Part shown: in pieces, positions 1 to 5,736 of the stretch
Numbering within the stretch: the stretch's first letter is position 1
Layout of the letters: each line of letters starts with the position of its first letter
Assembly: GCA_002699335.1 (NCBI GenBank)
Contig: PACG01000153.1
Coordinates: 45,405 to 51,140, forward strand
Source of the DNA: Candidatus Poribacteria bacterium
GTDB lineage: Bacteria > Poribacteria > WGA-4E > UBA9662
Direction of reading: 5' to 3'
Length of the DNA: 5,736 nucleotides
Position numbers and translations under genes: made by a program
The notes under the pieces: generated by a model
Seen by the model: only the letters and a program-made list of their open reading frames with translations
The model's database searches: none
Told to the model about the DNA's origin: nothing

Positions 1-1960
1 CGACACCGTAAATACCGTCACCGATTTCGATCGCTGAGAGTTGAAATGTCGGCTGCTGATCTGGAGAAACGTCGATCTGAATCCTAGCATCAGTCAATGG
101 CATTGCGTTCGAATCGTAAGCATAGATTGTCAACTTGACCTCTTCACCCATTTGATAAGACACCTGATCGGTTGTCAAATGAATCGGTTTGGCCGAAGCC
201 CGTGAGGCTAACCAACGCGTGGTTTGTGTCCAAAACCGGGCATAGGGCGAACCTAACAGGTTCTCAGCCTTCGTCTGATTGTTATCGAGGGCAGTTTGAA
301 AAGCCCATCGCCACGATCCTTCTGCCGACAATAACAGGCATTTTCCTAATCCTGATTGTTGGTAAGTCAAAATCGGCACTCTCGATTGCCCTCGCACATG
401 TTTAGCCAATGTGATAGCCCCACTTTTTAATTCAAATCCGCTAAACCATCCTGATAGAGCGGGTAAATCTTTCCAGATTTGTTGGTTCTGATCAGGATCG
501 GTTACCAGTTGCATCATAGGATGGTAACGGCCTTGTTGTGTCAAATCGAGTTCAACTTCGGTCTGTCGAAGCAGACAACCACGAGGGGCAACGATAGGGA
601 GTAGTTGTGCTAATTCAGAGTTCACCAATCCGTTGAACCCCAAAGCAGATTTCCCACCAAGAAAAACGACAGCACGACCAAACTGTTGCACATAATCGAC
701 GATGGCCTGCTGGTGTGGTATTGACAGTTTCCTCGTCGAAATATCACCCAGCACAATCACGTCATAAACCAGTAGGTCCGAGACCTGTGTTGGAAACTCA
801 CTAGCCGGTCGAAAATCCGATTGGATTGGAAAAGGCGGCGATGTGCGGAGAATCCAGCTCTCGACTTCGATATCGGCGTTTCGTTCAAGCGATCGCTTTA
901 AAAAAGTATAGTCCCAGTGAGGGCGCCCATCAACAGAGAGAACGCGTAACTTTGATCGAACCGCGCGAATTGTCACCGACTTCTGGTTGTTTTCTGAGGT
1001 CAACTCTCCATCTAACATAGGCAACTCAATGGTATAAGAGAAGACACCCTCTGAGGTAGGAGTGATCTCGAACTCGACTACCTGTGATGAATCCGACCGA
1101 GGTTGGTCGTTACCAGATCCAGCCCCAGCAAAGGTGATAATCTGCGTCGATAAACCCCTATTAGTGTTGGCTGAAGTGTCTACGGCCTCTCTTAAAGAGA
1201 TTTGGGCTTTTTGTCCGGCGAATCCACGCTGACGGACAATGGTTCGTAAGGATGTTTGTTGATCGACATAAACGATAGGACTAACCTCAATTTTCTCAAT
1301 TTCTACATCGGCAGGCGGAGTTGGATTGCCAACCCCCAGCGTATAGATCGGCAAGTTCAGTTTGGTGATCTGATCCATGTCAAAAGTTGTTGCATTGTGT
1401 CCGCCATCTGAGATCAAAACCAATCCTACCACCGGTTGACCTCGCCACTGCTCAACAACACGATTGATCGCTGTCTGAAGATCGGTTTTTTGGCCTGATG
1501 ATGTCAATTGGTCACTGGAGATAGATGTCACAACGTCGTCGGTAAACTGGTATAGACGGGGTTGGATCTGCTCAGCCGGACTAACATTATCGGCGAAAGT
1601 CTCTATCAAGTTATTCTGGTTCAACCATCGATTGACCAGATCTAGACGAGACTTTGATCTCACGGCCGAATTAGCTGGTTCTGCGGGGTTAGTGTAGGTC
1701 AAGGTCATACTCGGTGTGGTATCGACCAGCACCAACAGATTAGGAACGGGCGTGATGTCTTTTTTCTCTACCCGAATTGGTTGTAACAAACAAACTACCA
1801 AAATCAAGATAGCGGCAATTCGAAGGCCAATCAACAACCGTTTGAGCGACTGAGCAATCGGTGGCCGTTTCAACCGAAGGTAGGTGATGATCGAAATTCC
1901 ACCACAGATCGAGACAAAAACCAGCAGCAGCCACCAGGACCAATAAAAGTTAAACCGCAT
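1..1960 (-). CDS. Membrane-anchored VWA / glutamine-amidotransferase-like protein, 3' part outside the window
   Basis: The frame is open from the ATG at 1960 to the left edge, about 653 codons without a stop; the C-terminus is missing. Two hydrophobic helices (about residues 8-27 and 43-61) flank a short basic stretch and should anchor it in the inner membrane. A von Willebrand A domain follows: LVLVDTTPSM near residue 80 (MIDAS motif in a D-T-T-P-S version instead of DxSxS), a TDL threonine near 159 and LISDGGHN near 185. A beta-rich segment (about 215-335) leads to VDGRPHWDYTFLKRSLER near 343-360. Then comes a class I glutamine-amidotransferase-like fold (YDVIVLGD near 399, VVFLGGKSALGF near 431); I see no nucleophilic Cys at the usual place, so it is probably non-catalytic. 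The family occurs in Planctomycetota, often near MoxR/DUF58 genes; its function is unknown to me. No clear Shine-Dalgarno precedes the ATG. The start is chosen because an in-frame TAG lies directly before it and hydrophobic sequence begins directly after it. Confidence 0.9.
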   Translation of the reverse strand, partial: MRFNFYWSWWLLLVFVSICGGISIITYLRLKRPPIAQSLKRLLIGLRIAAILILVVCLLQPIRVEKKDITPVPNLLVLVDTTPSMTLTYTNPAEPANSAVRSKSRLDLVNRWLNQNNLIETFADNVSPAEQIQPRLYQFTDDVVTSISSDQLTSSGQKTDLQTAINRVVEQWRGQPVVGLVLISDGGHNATTFDMDQITKLNLPIYTLGVGNPTPPADVEIEKIEVSPIVYVDQQTSLRTIVRQRGFAGQKAQISLREAVDTSANTNRGLSTQIITFAGAGSGNDQPRSDSSQVVEFEITPTSEGVFSYTIELPMLDGELTSENNQKSVTIRAVRSKLRVLSVDGRPHWDYTFLKRSLERNADIEVESWILRTSPPFPIQSDFRPASEFPTQVSDLLVYDVIVLGDISTRKLSIPHQQAIVDYVQQFGRAVVFLGGKSALGFNGLVNSELAQLLPIVAPRGCLLRQTEVELDLTQQGRYHPMMQLVTDPDQNQQIWKDLPALSGWFSGFELKSGAITLAKHVRGQSRVPILTYQQSGLGKCLLLSAEGSWRWAFQTALDNNQTKAENLLGSPYARFWTQTTRWLASRASAKPIHLTTDQVSYQMGEEVKLTIYAYDSNAMPLTDARIQIDVSPDQQPTFQLSAIEIGDGIYGV

Positions 1961-2171
1961 CTAGGTAACTCGAACTCGTCGATGACCGATCATCGGTAAT
2001 TGTGTCGGTGCTAGTATGTTGGCGAATAGATCTACCCCTGAATCGTTCTCCAAATATGTCCTTGACTTGATCGGAAATATCACCAAATAAGGCTGTTGGC
2101 GTTGTTCTACAGATCTGCTTATCGTTGCTTGGAAAATCATGATGGCGTGACGGTGATGGTATTTTAACATC
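1950..2171 (-). pseudogene. Start-less open frame overlapping the VWA gene start; possible gene remnant
   Basis: An open frame of 73 codons runs from just after a TGA (2172-2174) to a TAA at 1950-1952. It lacks any ATG, GTG or TTG, so ordinary ORF callers miss it. Its second half reads like a soluble protein tail: ALFGDISDQVKDIFGERF (about residues 27-44), then a Ser/Thr/Asp-rich end finishing SSTSSSYLDAV. Its stop overlaps the VWA start by 11 bases (ATGCGGTTTAA), a layout typical of translationally coupled neighbours. It could be the 3' remnant of a gene whose 5' part was lost, the end of a frameshifted gene, or chance. A different frame over the same bases (1961-2170, ATG start, 69 codons) ends in a TAG immediately before the VWA ATG and is an alternative reading. 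I recognise no family in either; the arrangement is seen, the gene status is inferred. Confidence 0.3.
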
Positions 2172-2186
2172 TCAAATTCGATATCA

Positions 2187-2216
2187 ATATTAGTCCCTTA
2201 TCGAAGAACCTGTCAA
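2187..2216 (-). promoter_or_regulatory. Candidate sigma70-type promoter for the VWA gene
   Basis: On the minus strand, a perfect TTGACA (2211-2216) is followed after 18 bases by TAATAT (2187-2192), which matches 4 of 6 positions of the -10 consensus. It lies 14 bases beyond the namZ stop and points towards the VWA gene. Transcription from it would start near 2180 and give a leader of about 220 nucleotides carrying the short open frames described at 1950-2171. The spacing and the -35 box are seen; activity is inferred. The -10 box is mediocre, and promoter consensus in the presumed phylum is less well defined than in E. coli. Confidence 0.35.
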
Positions 2217-2229
2217 ATTAGCGATGGAT

Positions 2230-3360
2230 CTAATAGATCAAGTAAGGTTGACGACGTTGCCTAAAAGCCAAACTTTGTTGCTTCCAATCTTGGATGAGAT
2301 CTTCGACGGATTGATGGGATAAAATTGTGATTCTCAGGTTGTCTGTACCGACCAGCTTATCAAAAAATGTCTCCTGGAACTGAAATTGGTCCGGATAGCG
2401 TTTATGAACTAAATTGATTAGGTGTAAGGTGGCCTCAATTGGACAAGCCCGAGATGAATCGGTCAAGTGCATCTGGATTCCATGACAGCACTCGGAAGGG
2501 TATTTGGAAAATGTCGGCTCAAATTGAATGGATCGCGCTTTAATACCGGCCAGCCCCAGACTATTAAGCGCTTGGGATAACCAATGACTGTCCAGCCAAG
2601 GTGCCCCAATCCACTCAAAGGGCATAGTCGTTCCCCGACCTTCGGACAGGTTAGTCCCTTCGATCAGGCAAGTGCCAATATAGAGTTGAGCCGTTTGCGG
2701 ACGAGGTATATTGGGCGAGGGTGGAATCCAAGACCAACCGGTTTGTTCAAACAGATGTTTGCGCTTCCAGTGGGTCGATATCGGTATCACTTGTAGATCT
2801 AGGTCTAATTGGCACTCGGTCTTGAACAGTTGTGCCAGTTCACCAACGGTCATCCCGTGACAAATCGGGATCGGGTGTTGCCCCACAAAAGACAGAAAAT
2901 CTAGTTCTGAGACATTTCCAGCTACTCGCTCGCCTCCAATCGGATTAGGACGGTCCAGTACCATAAAAGATAGCCCTTGATCCGAAGCCGCCTGCATCGA
3001 GCGATACATAGTCCAGGTGTAGGTATAAAATCGAGCCCCCACATCTTGAATATCAAAGATCAGTAAATCTAATCCCTCTAGCATTTCGGTTGTCGGTTGG
3101 TGGGTTTGGCCGTAGAGACTGTAAACAGGAAGCGGCTGGTCCACACCGGACCCCACTTTAGCCCCGGCTTGAGCGGTCCCACTCAAACCGTGTTCCGGAC
3201 CAAACAGGGCTTTCAGTTGACAGTATACCGCTAATAGCGGTACGTTACTCTGCAGATTCTCATCTACGCCGGTCTGATTGGTAATCAACCCTACTGAGCG
3301 TCCCGCTAACAGATGACGGTACTCGGTCAATACGCGACTTAATCCAGATTGTAAGGTCAA
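2230..3360 (-). CDS. namZ: DUF1343 / NamZ-type exo-beta-N-acetylmuramidase
   Basis: This 376-residue protein carries the full DUF1343 signature in order: GRSVGLITNQTGVD (20-33), FGPEHGLSG (53-61), LPVYSLYG (77-84), IFDIQDVGARFYTYTWTM (101-118), LDRPNPIGG (135-143), ICHGMTVGEL (166-175), WIPPSPNIPRP (211-221), EGTNLSEGRGTTMPFEWIGA (234-253) and the terminal RQPYLIY. The family founder, Bacillus subtilis NamZ (YbbC), removes MurNAc from the non-reducing end of peptidoglycan fragments; the Glu of EHG (residue 56) is a likely active-site residue. The start is a TTG at 3360: the in-frame stop at 3382-3384 leaves no ATG, GTG or TTG further upstream, and the conserved core begins about 20 residues in. 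No signal peptide or Shine-Dalgarno is visible, so a cytoplasmic enzyme acting on imported or recycled muropeptides is likely. It lies 38 bases after the mutarotase gene, probably in one operon. The length is close to the family norm without a leader peptide. Confidence 0.93.
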   Translation of the reverse strand: MTLQSGLSRVLTEYRHLLAGRSVGLITNQTGVDENLQSNVPLLAVYCQLKALFGPEHGLSGTAQAGAKVGSGVDQPLPVYSLYGQTHQPTTEMLEGLDLLIFDIQDVGARFYTYTWTMYRSMQAASDQGLSFMVLDRPNPIGGERVAGNVSELDFLSFVGQHPIPICHGMTVGELAQLFKTECQLDLDLQVIPISTHWKRKHLFEQTGWSWIPPSPNIPRPQTAQLYIGTCLIEGTNLSEGRGTTMPFEWIGAPWLDSHWLSQALNSLGLAGIKARSIQFEPTFSKYPSECCHGIQMHLTDSSRACPIEATLHLINLVHKRYPDQFQFQETFFDKLVGTDNLRITILSHQSVEDLIQDWKQQSLAFRQRRQPYLIY

Positions 3361-3398
3361 AATCGTATCACAGTCGTAACGCTAAAATCTAACCTCGA

Positions 3399-4427
3399 TT
3401 AACCATTCAATTCTACCCGAAATTGAACACTGGCTGAAAAGGACGATCCCCGACGACTGGCCGGTTCCAAAACGATCAAGCCAGCGGGGATACCCCTAGC
3501 TTCCAGGTTGATAGCATCAGTTGGACAGGTGTAGGGCTCAAAACAGATCTCCGGTCGATCAGGCGGGGTATACACCACCCACTCTCGAAAGTTAGCATCC
3601 GCTTCCACCCGCAGACAGAGTCCAGCTTGCCGATCATCAATGCGGCAACTGCTAGCCCCTGCCTCTGAGGTAATAACCTGGGTGAAAACATTGTCTAACT
3701 GAAGTTCTTTAAAGCACTTGCCTGTCAGAAATTCCGGATCTGCATCCAGCAATCGACCCGTCGGTAGAAACGCGTCTAGCTCCCAATATTGGGTGGCCGG
3801 AACGGTGATCCAACTGGTTTGGATTGTTGAATCAGGTGAAAACAGAACTTGAAAATAGGGATGAATACCAAAACCCATCGGCATCCGTTTTCCCCCTCTA
3901 TTCTCGATCTGAACTGACATCTCCAGGCATTCTTCAGTCAGTGTATAGGTAACCTGAAACAGGAACGGAAATGGATATTGACGCGAGATCCAAACCGATT
4001 GTTCAGAATCGACGCTACAGATGATCTCCACACCCGGCTTCTCACCGTTATCCGTATCGATACTTTGGACAGAAAAGGGATGATCCAGTAATAGGCCGTG
4101 AATCGAGTTGGGCGAATTATCTGGTTTATCAAACGCATAATCCTGTCCCTCGAAGCTGAACCTACCTTCCCGGATCCGATTCGGAAAAGGGAATAAAATG
4201 GGATTGCCAAACCCGGATGGACGTTGTTTTAAAACTGTTAAGCTCGGAGGAGGGGCGATCAGATCAATCCATCCCCCAACAGAAGGTTGGACATGTTCGG
4301 CCTGTATGGCGAAGCGTGTGCAATTAGCACCGATGGCGGGCACAATTTCAGCCTTGGTTGATCCAGTTTGTAAGGTATAGACTTCGATACCATCTTCAGC
4401 GCGATGATCGATAGAACTACTACTCAT
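3399..4427 (-). CDS. Aldose 1-epimerase (galactose mutarotase) family protein
   Basis: The protein has 342 residues, normal for the GalM-type fold. Family landmarks are all present: GNPILFPFPNRI (74-85, substrate-binding Arg84), SIHGLLLD (108-115, His110), GFGIHPYF (185-192, His189, the presumed general acid), DNVF (245-248, Asp246) and FEPYTCPTDA (296-305, Glu297, the presumed catalytic base). Known members interconvert alpha and beta anomers of aldoses in the cytoplasm. Here the substrate cannot be read from sequence, and many divergent family members act on modified or phosphorylated sugars. No signal peptide is seen. The ATG at 4427 has a GGAG ribosome-binding site 8 bases upstream, inside the last rnhA codons. 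Placement directly before namZ suggests, without proving it, a role with amino sugars such as MurNAc. Residue assignments follow from alignment by eye to Lactococcus GalM. Confidence 0.9.
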   Translation of the reverse strand: MSSSSIDHRAEDGIEVYTLQTGSTKAEIVPAIGANCTRFAIQAEHVQPSVGGWIDLIAPPPSLTVLKQRPSGFGNPILFPFPNRIREGRFSFEGQDYAFDKPDNSPNSIHGLLLDHPFSVQSIDTDNGEKPGVEIICSVDSEQSVWISRQYPFPFLFQVTYTLTEECLEMSVQIENRGGKRMPMGFGIHPYFQVLFSPDSTIQTSWITVPATQYWELDAFLPTGRLLDADPEFLTGKCFKELQLDNVFTQVITSEAGASSCRIDDRQAGLCLRVEADANFREWVVYTPPDRPEICFEPYTCPTDAINLEARGIPAGLIVLEPASRRGSSFSASVQFRVELNG

Positions 4428-4432
4428 TCAAT

Positions 4433-4930
4433 TCACTCCAGTTGACTTGATGAATTCATTAGACATTCGTACCCTTCGTCGGGTAAAAGGTCGGGGCGGT
4501 CCAGTGCCTGTCGTGCTAGTTGATCACAACACTCGTTCCACTGATGCCCGGCATGACCTTTCAGCCAAATGTACTCTACTTTGTGTCGTCGGCAGAGGGG
4601 TAGCAATCGTTTCCAGAGATCGATATTGCTGGCTTGTTCCTTTTTGTTTCTTTTCCAACCGTTGGCTTGCCATCGCATGACCCAGCCCCGAGTCATCGCA
4701 TCGACCAGGTATTTAGAGTCGCTGTACAACTTGACCCGACAAGATGATTTGAGTGCATCCAGACCCGCAATGGCCGCCATGATCTCCATTCGATTGTTGG
4801 TGGTTAGCCGGAATCCTTGTGCCAGTTGTTTTTGCTGCTTCTGATAACACAAGACTACGCCATAGCCCCCAGGCCCGGGGTTTCCACTACATGCCCCGTC
4901 GGTGTAAATGATAACGGTTTTTTCACTCAT
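4433..4930 (-). CDS. rnhA: Ribonuclease HI
   Basis: This is a 165-residue enzyme, close in length to the 155-residue E. coli protein. It cleaves the RNA strand of RNA/DNA hybrids (R-loops, Okazaki primers) in the cytoplasm using two metal ions. Active-site residues, numbered from the ATG, are all visible: Asp11 in IIYTDGACSGNPGPGGYG, Glu49 in NNRMEIMAA, Asp71 in LYSDSKYL, His126 in WLKGHAGH and Asp136 in NECCDQLA. The basic handle region is also present (GWVMRWQANGWKRNKKE, about 82-98). I chose ATG at 4930 because it gives the usual short N-terminus; a TTG directly before it (4931-4933) could add one residue. No strong Shine-Dalgarno is seen; an AAAGG 16 bases upstream is too far away. It is the first recognisable gene of the rnhA-mutarotase-namZ set, with 5 bases to the next gene. 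The tail after residue 145 is unremarkable. Confidence 0.97.
   Translation of the reverse strand: MSEKTVIIYTDGACSGNPGPGGYGVVLCYQKQQKQLAQGFRLTTNNRMEIMAAIAGLDALKSSCRVKLYSDSKYLVDAMTRGWVMRWQANGWKRNKKEQASNIDLWKRLLPLCRRHKVEYIWLKGHAGHQWNECCDQLARQALDRPDLLPDEGYECLMNSSSQLE
4436..4439 (-). promoter_or_regulatory. Shine-Dalgarno GGAG of the mutarotase gene, inside rnhA
   Basis: On the minus strand GGAG lies 8 bases before the ATG at 4427. It is formed by the last two sense codons of rnhA (CTG GAG, then TGA). A ribosome finishing rnhA therefore sits over the next start site, so translation of the two genes is probably coupled. It is the clearest ribosome-binding site in the window. Confidence 0.7.
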
Positions 4931-4993
4931 CAAATCTGTTTAGCTGCCTTTAGTATTCCATTTTTGCGGGGGTGTCTGGAGAAACCTGTTATG

Positions 4994-5146
4994 TCGTTCC
5001 CACGAAAGTAGGAATCCAAAACTCCACCAAATGGATTCTCGTTTGCACAGGAATAAGCAAGACCTATTCTTGAGATCGTTTCTAGCTTGACTCGGAATCT
5101 CTAGTATCGGGTCTAAGACCTCTGGGGATTCCTGCCTATTGCGGAA
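4994..5146. repeat. Cluster of degenerate inverted-repeat arms (REP/MITE-like)
   Basis: Four related arms alternate in orientation. The left type is 4994-5017 (TCGTTCCCACG...GGAATCC) and 5076-5099 (TCGTTTCTAG...GGAATC). The right type is 5033-5053 and 5126-5146, both GGATTC, 11 variable bases, then GGAA. The stretch 5009-5018 pairs with 5125-5134 at 9 of 10 positions, and the left and right arms near 5011-5017 and 5033-5038 are also complementary. The pattern resembles the widespread bacterial palindromes in which GGAATCC-type arms face GGATTCC-type arms; when translated these yield typical spurious peptides such as EIPSQARND, seen here on the minus strand. The copies are strongly diverged, so the cluster is probably old. 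Arms are seen; family membership is inferred. Confidence 0.4.
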
Positions 5147-5293
5147 GCTGACTGTTCTGCCCCTCGTAGTACCACGGACGCAGACCATGCATTCTCTTCC
5201 TTGGCCAAAGCCCTGATAAGGGAATGTAAGTGACGAAGGACAGGTGAGGGCGGATTTTCCCACTTCAGAGTACAGGCTGAGATCTGAACTTGA

Positions 5294-5625
5294 CTCTCAG
5301 TCAAAGGGATTACAAATTTCAGGGCGGAGTTAGTGGGAAGGCGAAAACATTGTATCATACCATCGGAACAAAGTCTACCGCAATTGTACGTCCAGACACC
5401 TAGCAAAAACCAATCCCAATTGCCGAATCTGACCTTGTCAGACGTGCAGCAGTGATCACAAAAGCGACAGGTGGAAAAGCCACCACGACCACAATCCGTG
5501 ACGATATAGAAGCCACACGACAGGCTGACTTCCAGCAAAACATAGAAAAGAGACGATCCAGGCTAAATACCCAGCCAATTAGATCAGGAAAGGGTTGTCT
5601 CAAACTTCAACCAGAGATGAAATAG
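5294..5625 (+). pseudogene. Two overlapping plus-strand open frames, possible decayed coding region
   Basis: The frame at 5294-5455 is open for 53 codons after a TGA and reads plausibly as protein (for example FRAELVGRRKHCIIPSEQ). It overlaps a second frame, 5404-5625, open for 73 codons after a TAG, with a charged, protein-like middle (TTTTIRDDIEATRQADFQQN, about residues 27-46). Neither has an ATG near its beginning, and no family is recognised. A single frameshift in the overlap would join them, and another near 5583-5625 would join the frame that continues to the window edge. A gene broken by frameshifts would produce this; so could chance, since stop-free runs of 50-70 codons are only moderately rare. 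Confidence 0.2.
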
Positions 5626-5736
5626 CCAAGATTTACCTTTTTGGCGAACTCAGAAGAACTCACTGCAAAGTTGCTCAATTGATTGCAAACGGCTCAACAA
5701 TCAGAAAATCGCAAAAATTACAGTCTTTGGTGATGC
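5595..5736 (+). CDS. Possible 5' end of a divergent gene, truncated by the window edge
   Basis: From a TTG at 5595 the plus strand stays open to the end of the window (47 codons). The stop-free stretch begins after a TAG at 5580-5582. An AGGA (5586-5589) within AGGAAAGGG lies 5 bases before the TTG and could serve as ribosome-binding site. The peptide is hydrophilic and helix-prone: RDEIAKIYLFGELRRTHC near residues 7-24 and KVAQLIANGS after it. No family is recognised. If real, it is transcribed away from rnhA. It may equally be the third piece of the decayed frame chain just upstream, or non-coding. Confidence 0.2.
   Translation, partial: MSQTSTRDEIAKIYLFGELRRTHCKVAQLIANGSTIRKSQKLQSLVM

Larger units (their letters stand above)
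4931..5736. other. About 800 bases without a confident gene
   Basis: Upstream of rnhA no reading frame shows a recognisable family. The minus-strand frames at 4940-5263, 5113-5538 and 5400-5603 are rich in Cys, Arg, Ser and Trp and look like chance readings; the first is partly made of repeat arms. The plus strand holds a chain of shorter frames, listed separately. Any rnhA promoter should lie here on the minus strand, but I could not pick a convincing -35/-10 pair. I found no tRNA or rRNA and recognised no tmRNA, RNase P, SRP or 6S RNA hallmark. The stretch looks like intergenic sequence with repeat debris and perhaps a decayed gene. Confidence 0.6.

Noticed and set aside
107..115. GTTCGAATC, a tRNA T-loop look-alike
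   Set aside because: It has no acceptor, D or anticodon stem around it and lies inside the VWA coding frame.
172..405. Plus-strand open frame of 77 codons (and a similar one at 826-1020)
   Set aside because: Both are antisense to the continuous VWA protein frame, which has clear domain motifs across these positions.
1961..2229. Transcription terminator after namZ
   Set aside because: I found no GC-rich hairpin followed by a T run on the minus strand after the stop at 2230.
4431..4933. TTG at 4931-4933 as the rnhA start
   Set aside because: The adjacent ATG at 4930 gives the normal RNase HI N-terminus; the TTG would add only one residue and has no better ribosome-binding site.
4940..5263. 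Minus-strand open frame of 107 codons just upstream of rnhA
   Set aside because: It is partly built from the repeat arms, gives the spurious-peptide signature EIPSQARND, is rich in Arg, Cys and Trp, and resembles no family I know.
5113..5538. Minus-strand open frame of 141 codons
   Set aside because: The composition (many Cys, Trp and Ser, no domain pattern) looks non-coding, it overlaps the repeat cluster, and no ribosome-binding site stands out. Homology search would be decisive.
5400..5603. Minus-strand hydrophobic open frame of 67 codons
   Set aside because: It is antisense to a hydrophilic plus-strand frame over the same bases, and its hydrophobicity is probably a complement effect; it does not look like a proper membrane helix with flanking charges.
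5675..5736. Minus-strand 20-codon tail ending DFLIVEPFAIN at the right edge
   Set aside because: It could be the C-terminus of a gene entering from the right, but it is too short to judge and conflicts with the plus-strand frame at 5583-5736.

Overview
The window is a mostly minus-strand segment of a bacterial chromosome with roughly balanced base composition (not computed). Four protein genes on the minus strand are well supported. In transcription order, right to left, they are ribonuclease HI (4433-4930), an aldose 1-epimerase-like mutarotase (3399-4427), a DUF1343/NamZ-type exo-N-acetylmuramidase (2230-3360), and the first ~650 codons of a membrane-anchored protein with a von Willebrand A domain and a glutamine-amidotransferase-like fold (1-1960), which runs off the left edge. 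The last protein's architecture (two N-terminal membrane helices, VWA, beta domain, GATase1-like domain) and the style of the mutarotase recall Planctomycetota. Weak or absent Shine-Dalgarno sequences at most starts fit that. The assignment is an inference from family resemblance, not a proof.

Layout. rnhA and the mutarotase gene are 5 bases apart, and the mutarotase ribosome-binding site lies inside the last rnhA codons, so they are almost certainly co-transcribed and coupled. namZ follows 38 bases later from a TTG start, probably in the same operon. A 269-base gap (1961-2229) separates namZ from the VWA gene. It holds a good sigma70-like promoter candidate just past the namZ stop and two unexplained open frames. 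One ends by overlapping the VWA start; the other ends in a TAG directly before that ATG.

The right 800 bases (4931-5736) hold no confident gene. Next to rnhA is a cluster of degenerate, alternately oriented short repeat arms (4994-5146), resembling the palindromic repeats that produce spurious ORFs in many genomes. Beyond it, the plus strand carries three overlapping open frames in successive phases (5294-5736) that could be a decayed gene, or chance. The last of them has a TTG start with a fair ribosome-binding site and could be the 5' end of a divergent gene leaving the window.

Functionally, NamZ releases MurNAc from peptidoglycan fragments and a mutarotase interconverts sugar anomers, so these two may act together in cell-wall sugar salvage (inference). 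RNase HI, which removes RNA from RNA/DNA hybrids, is a housekeeping neighbour with no evident functional link. I found no defence system, CRISPR array, tRNA, rRNA or intact mobile element. The most notable points are the organisation around the VWA gene start and the decayed-looking right flank.
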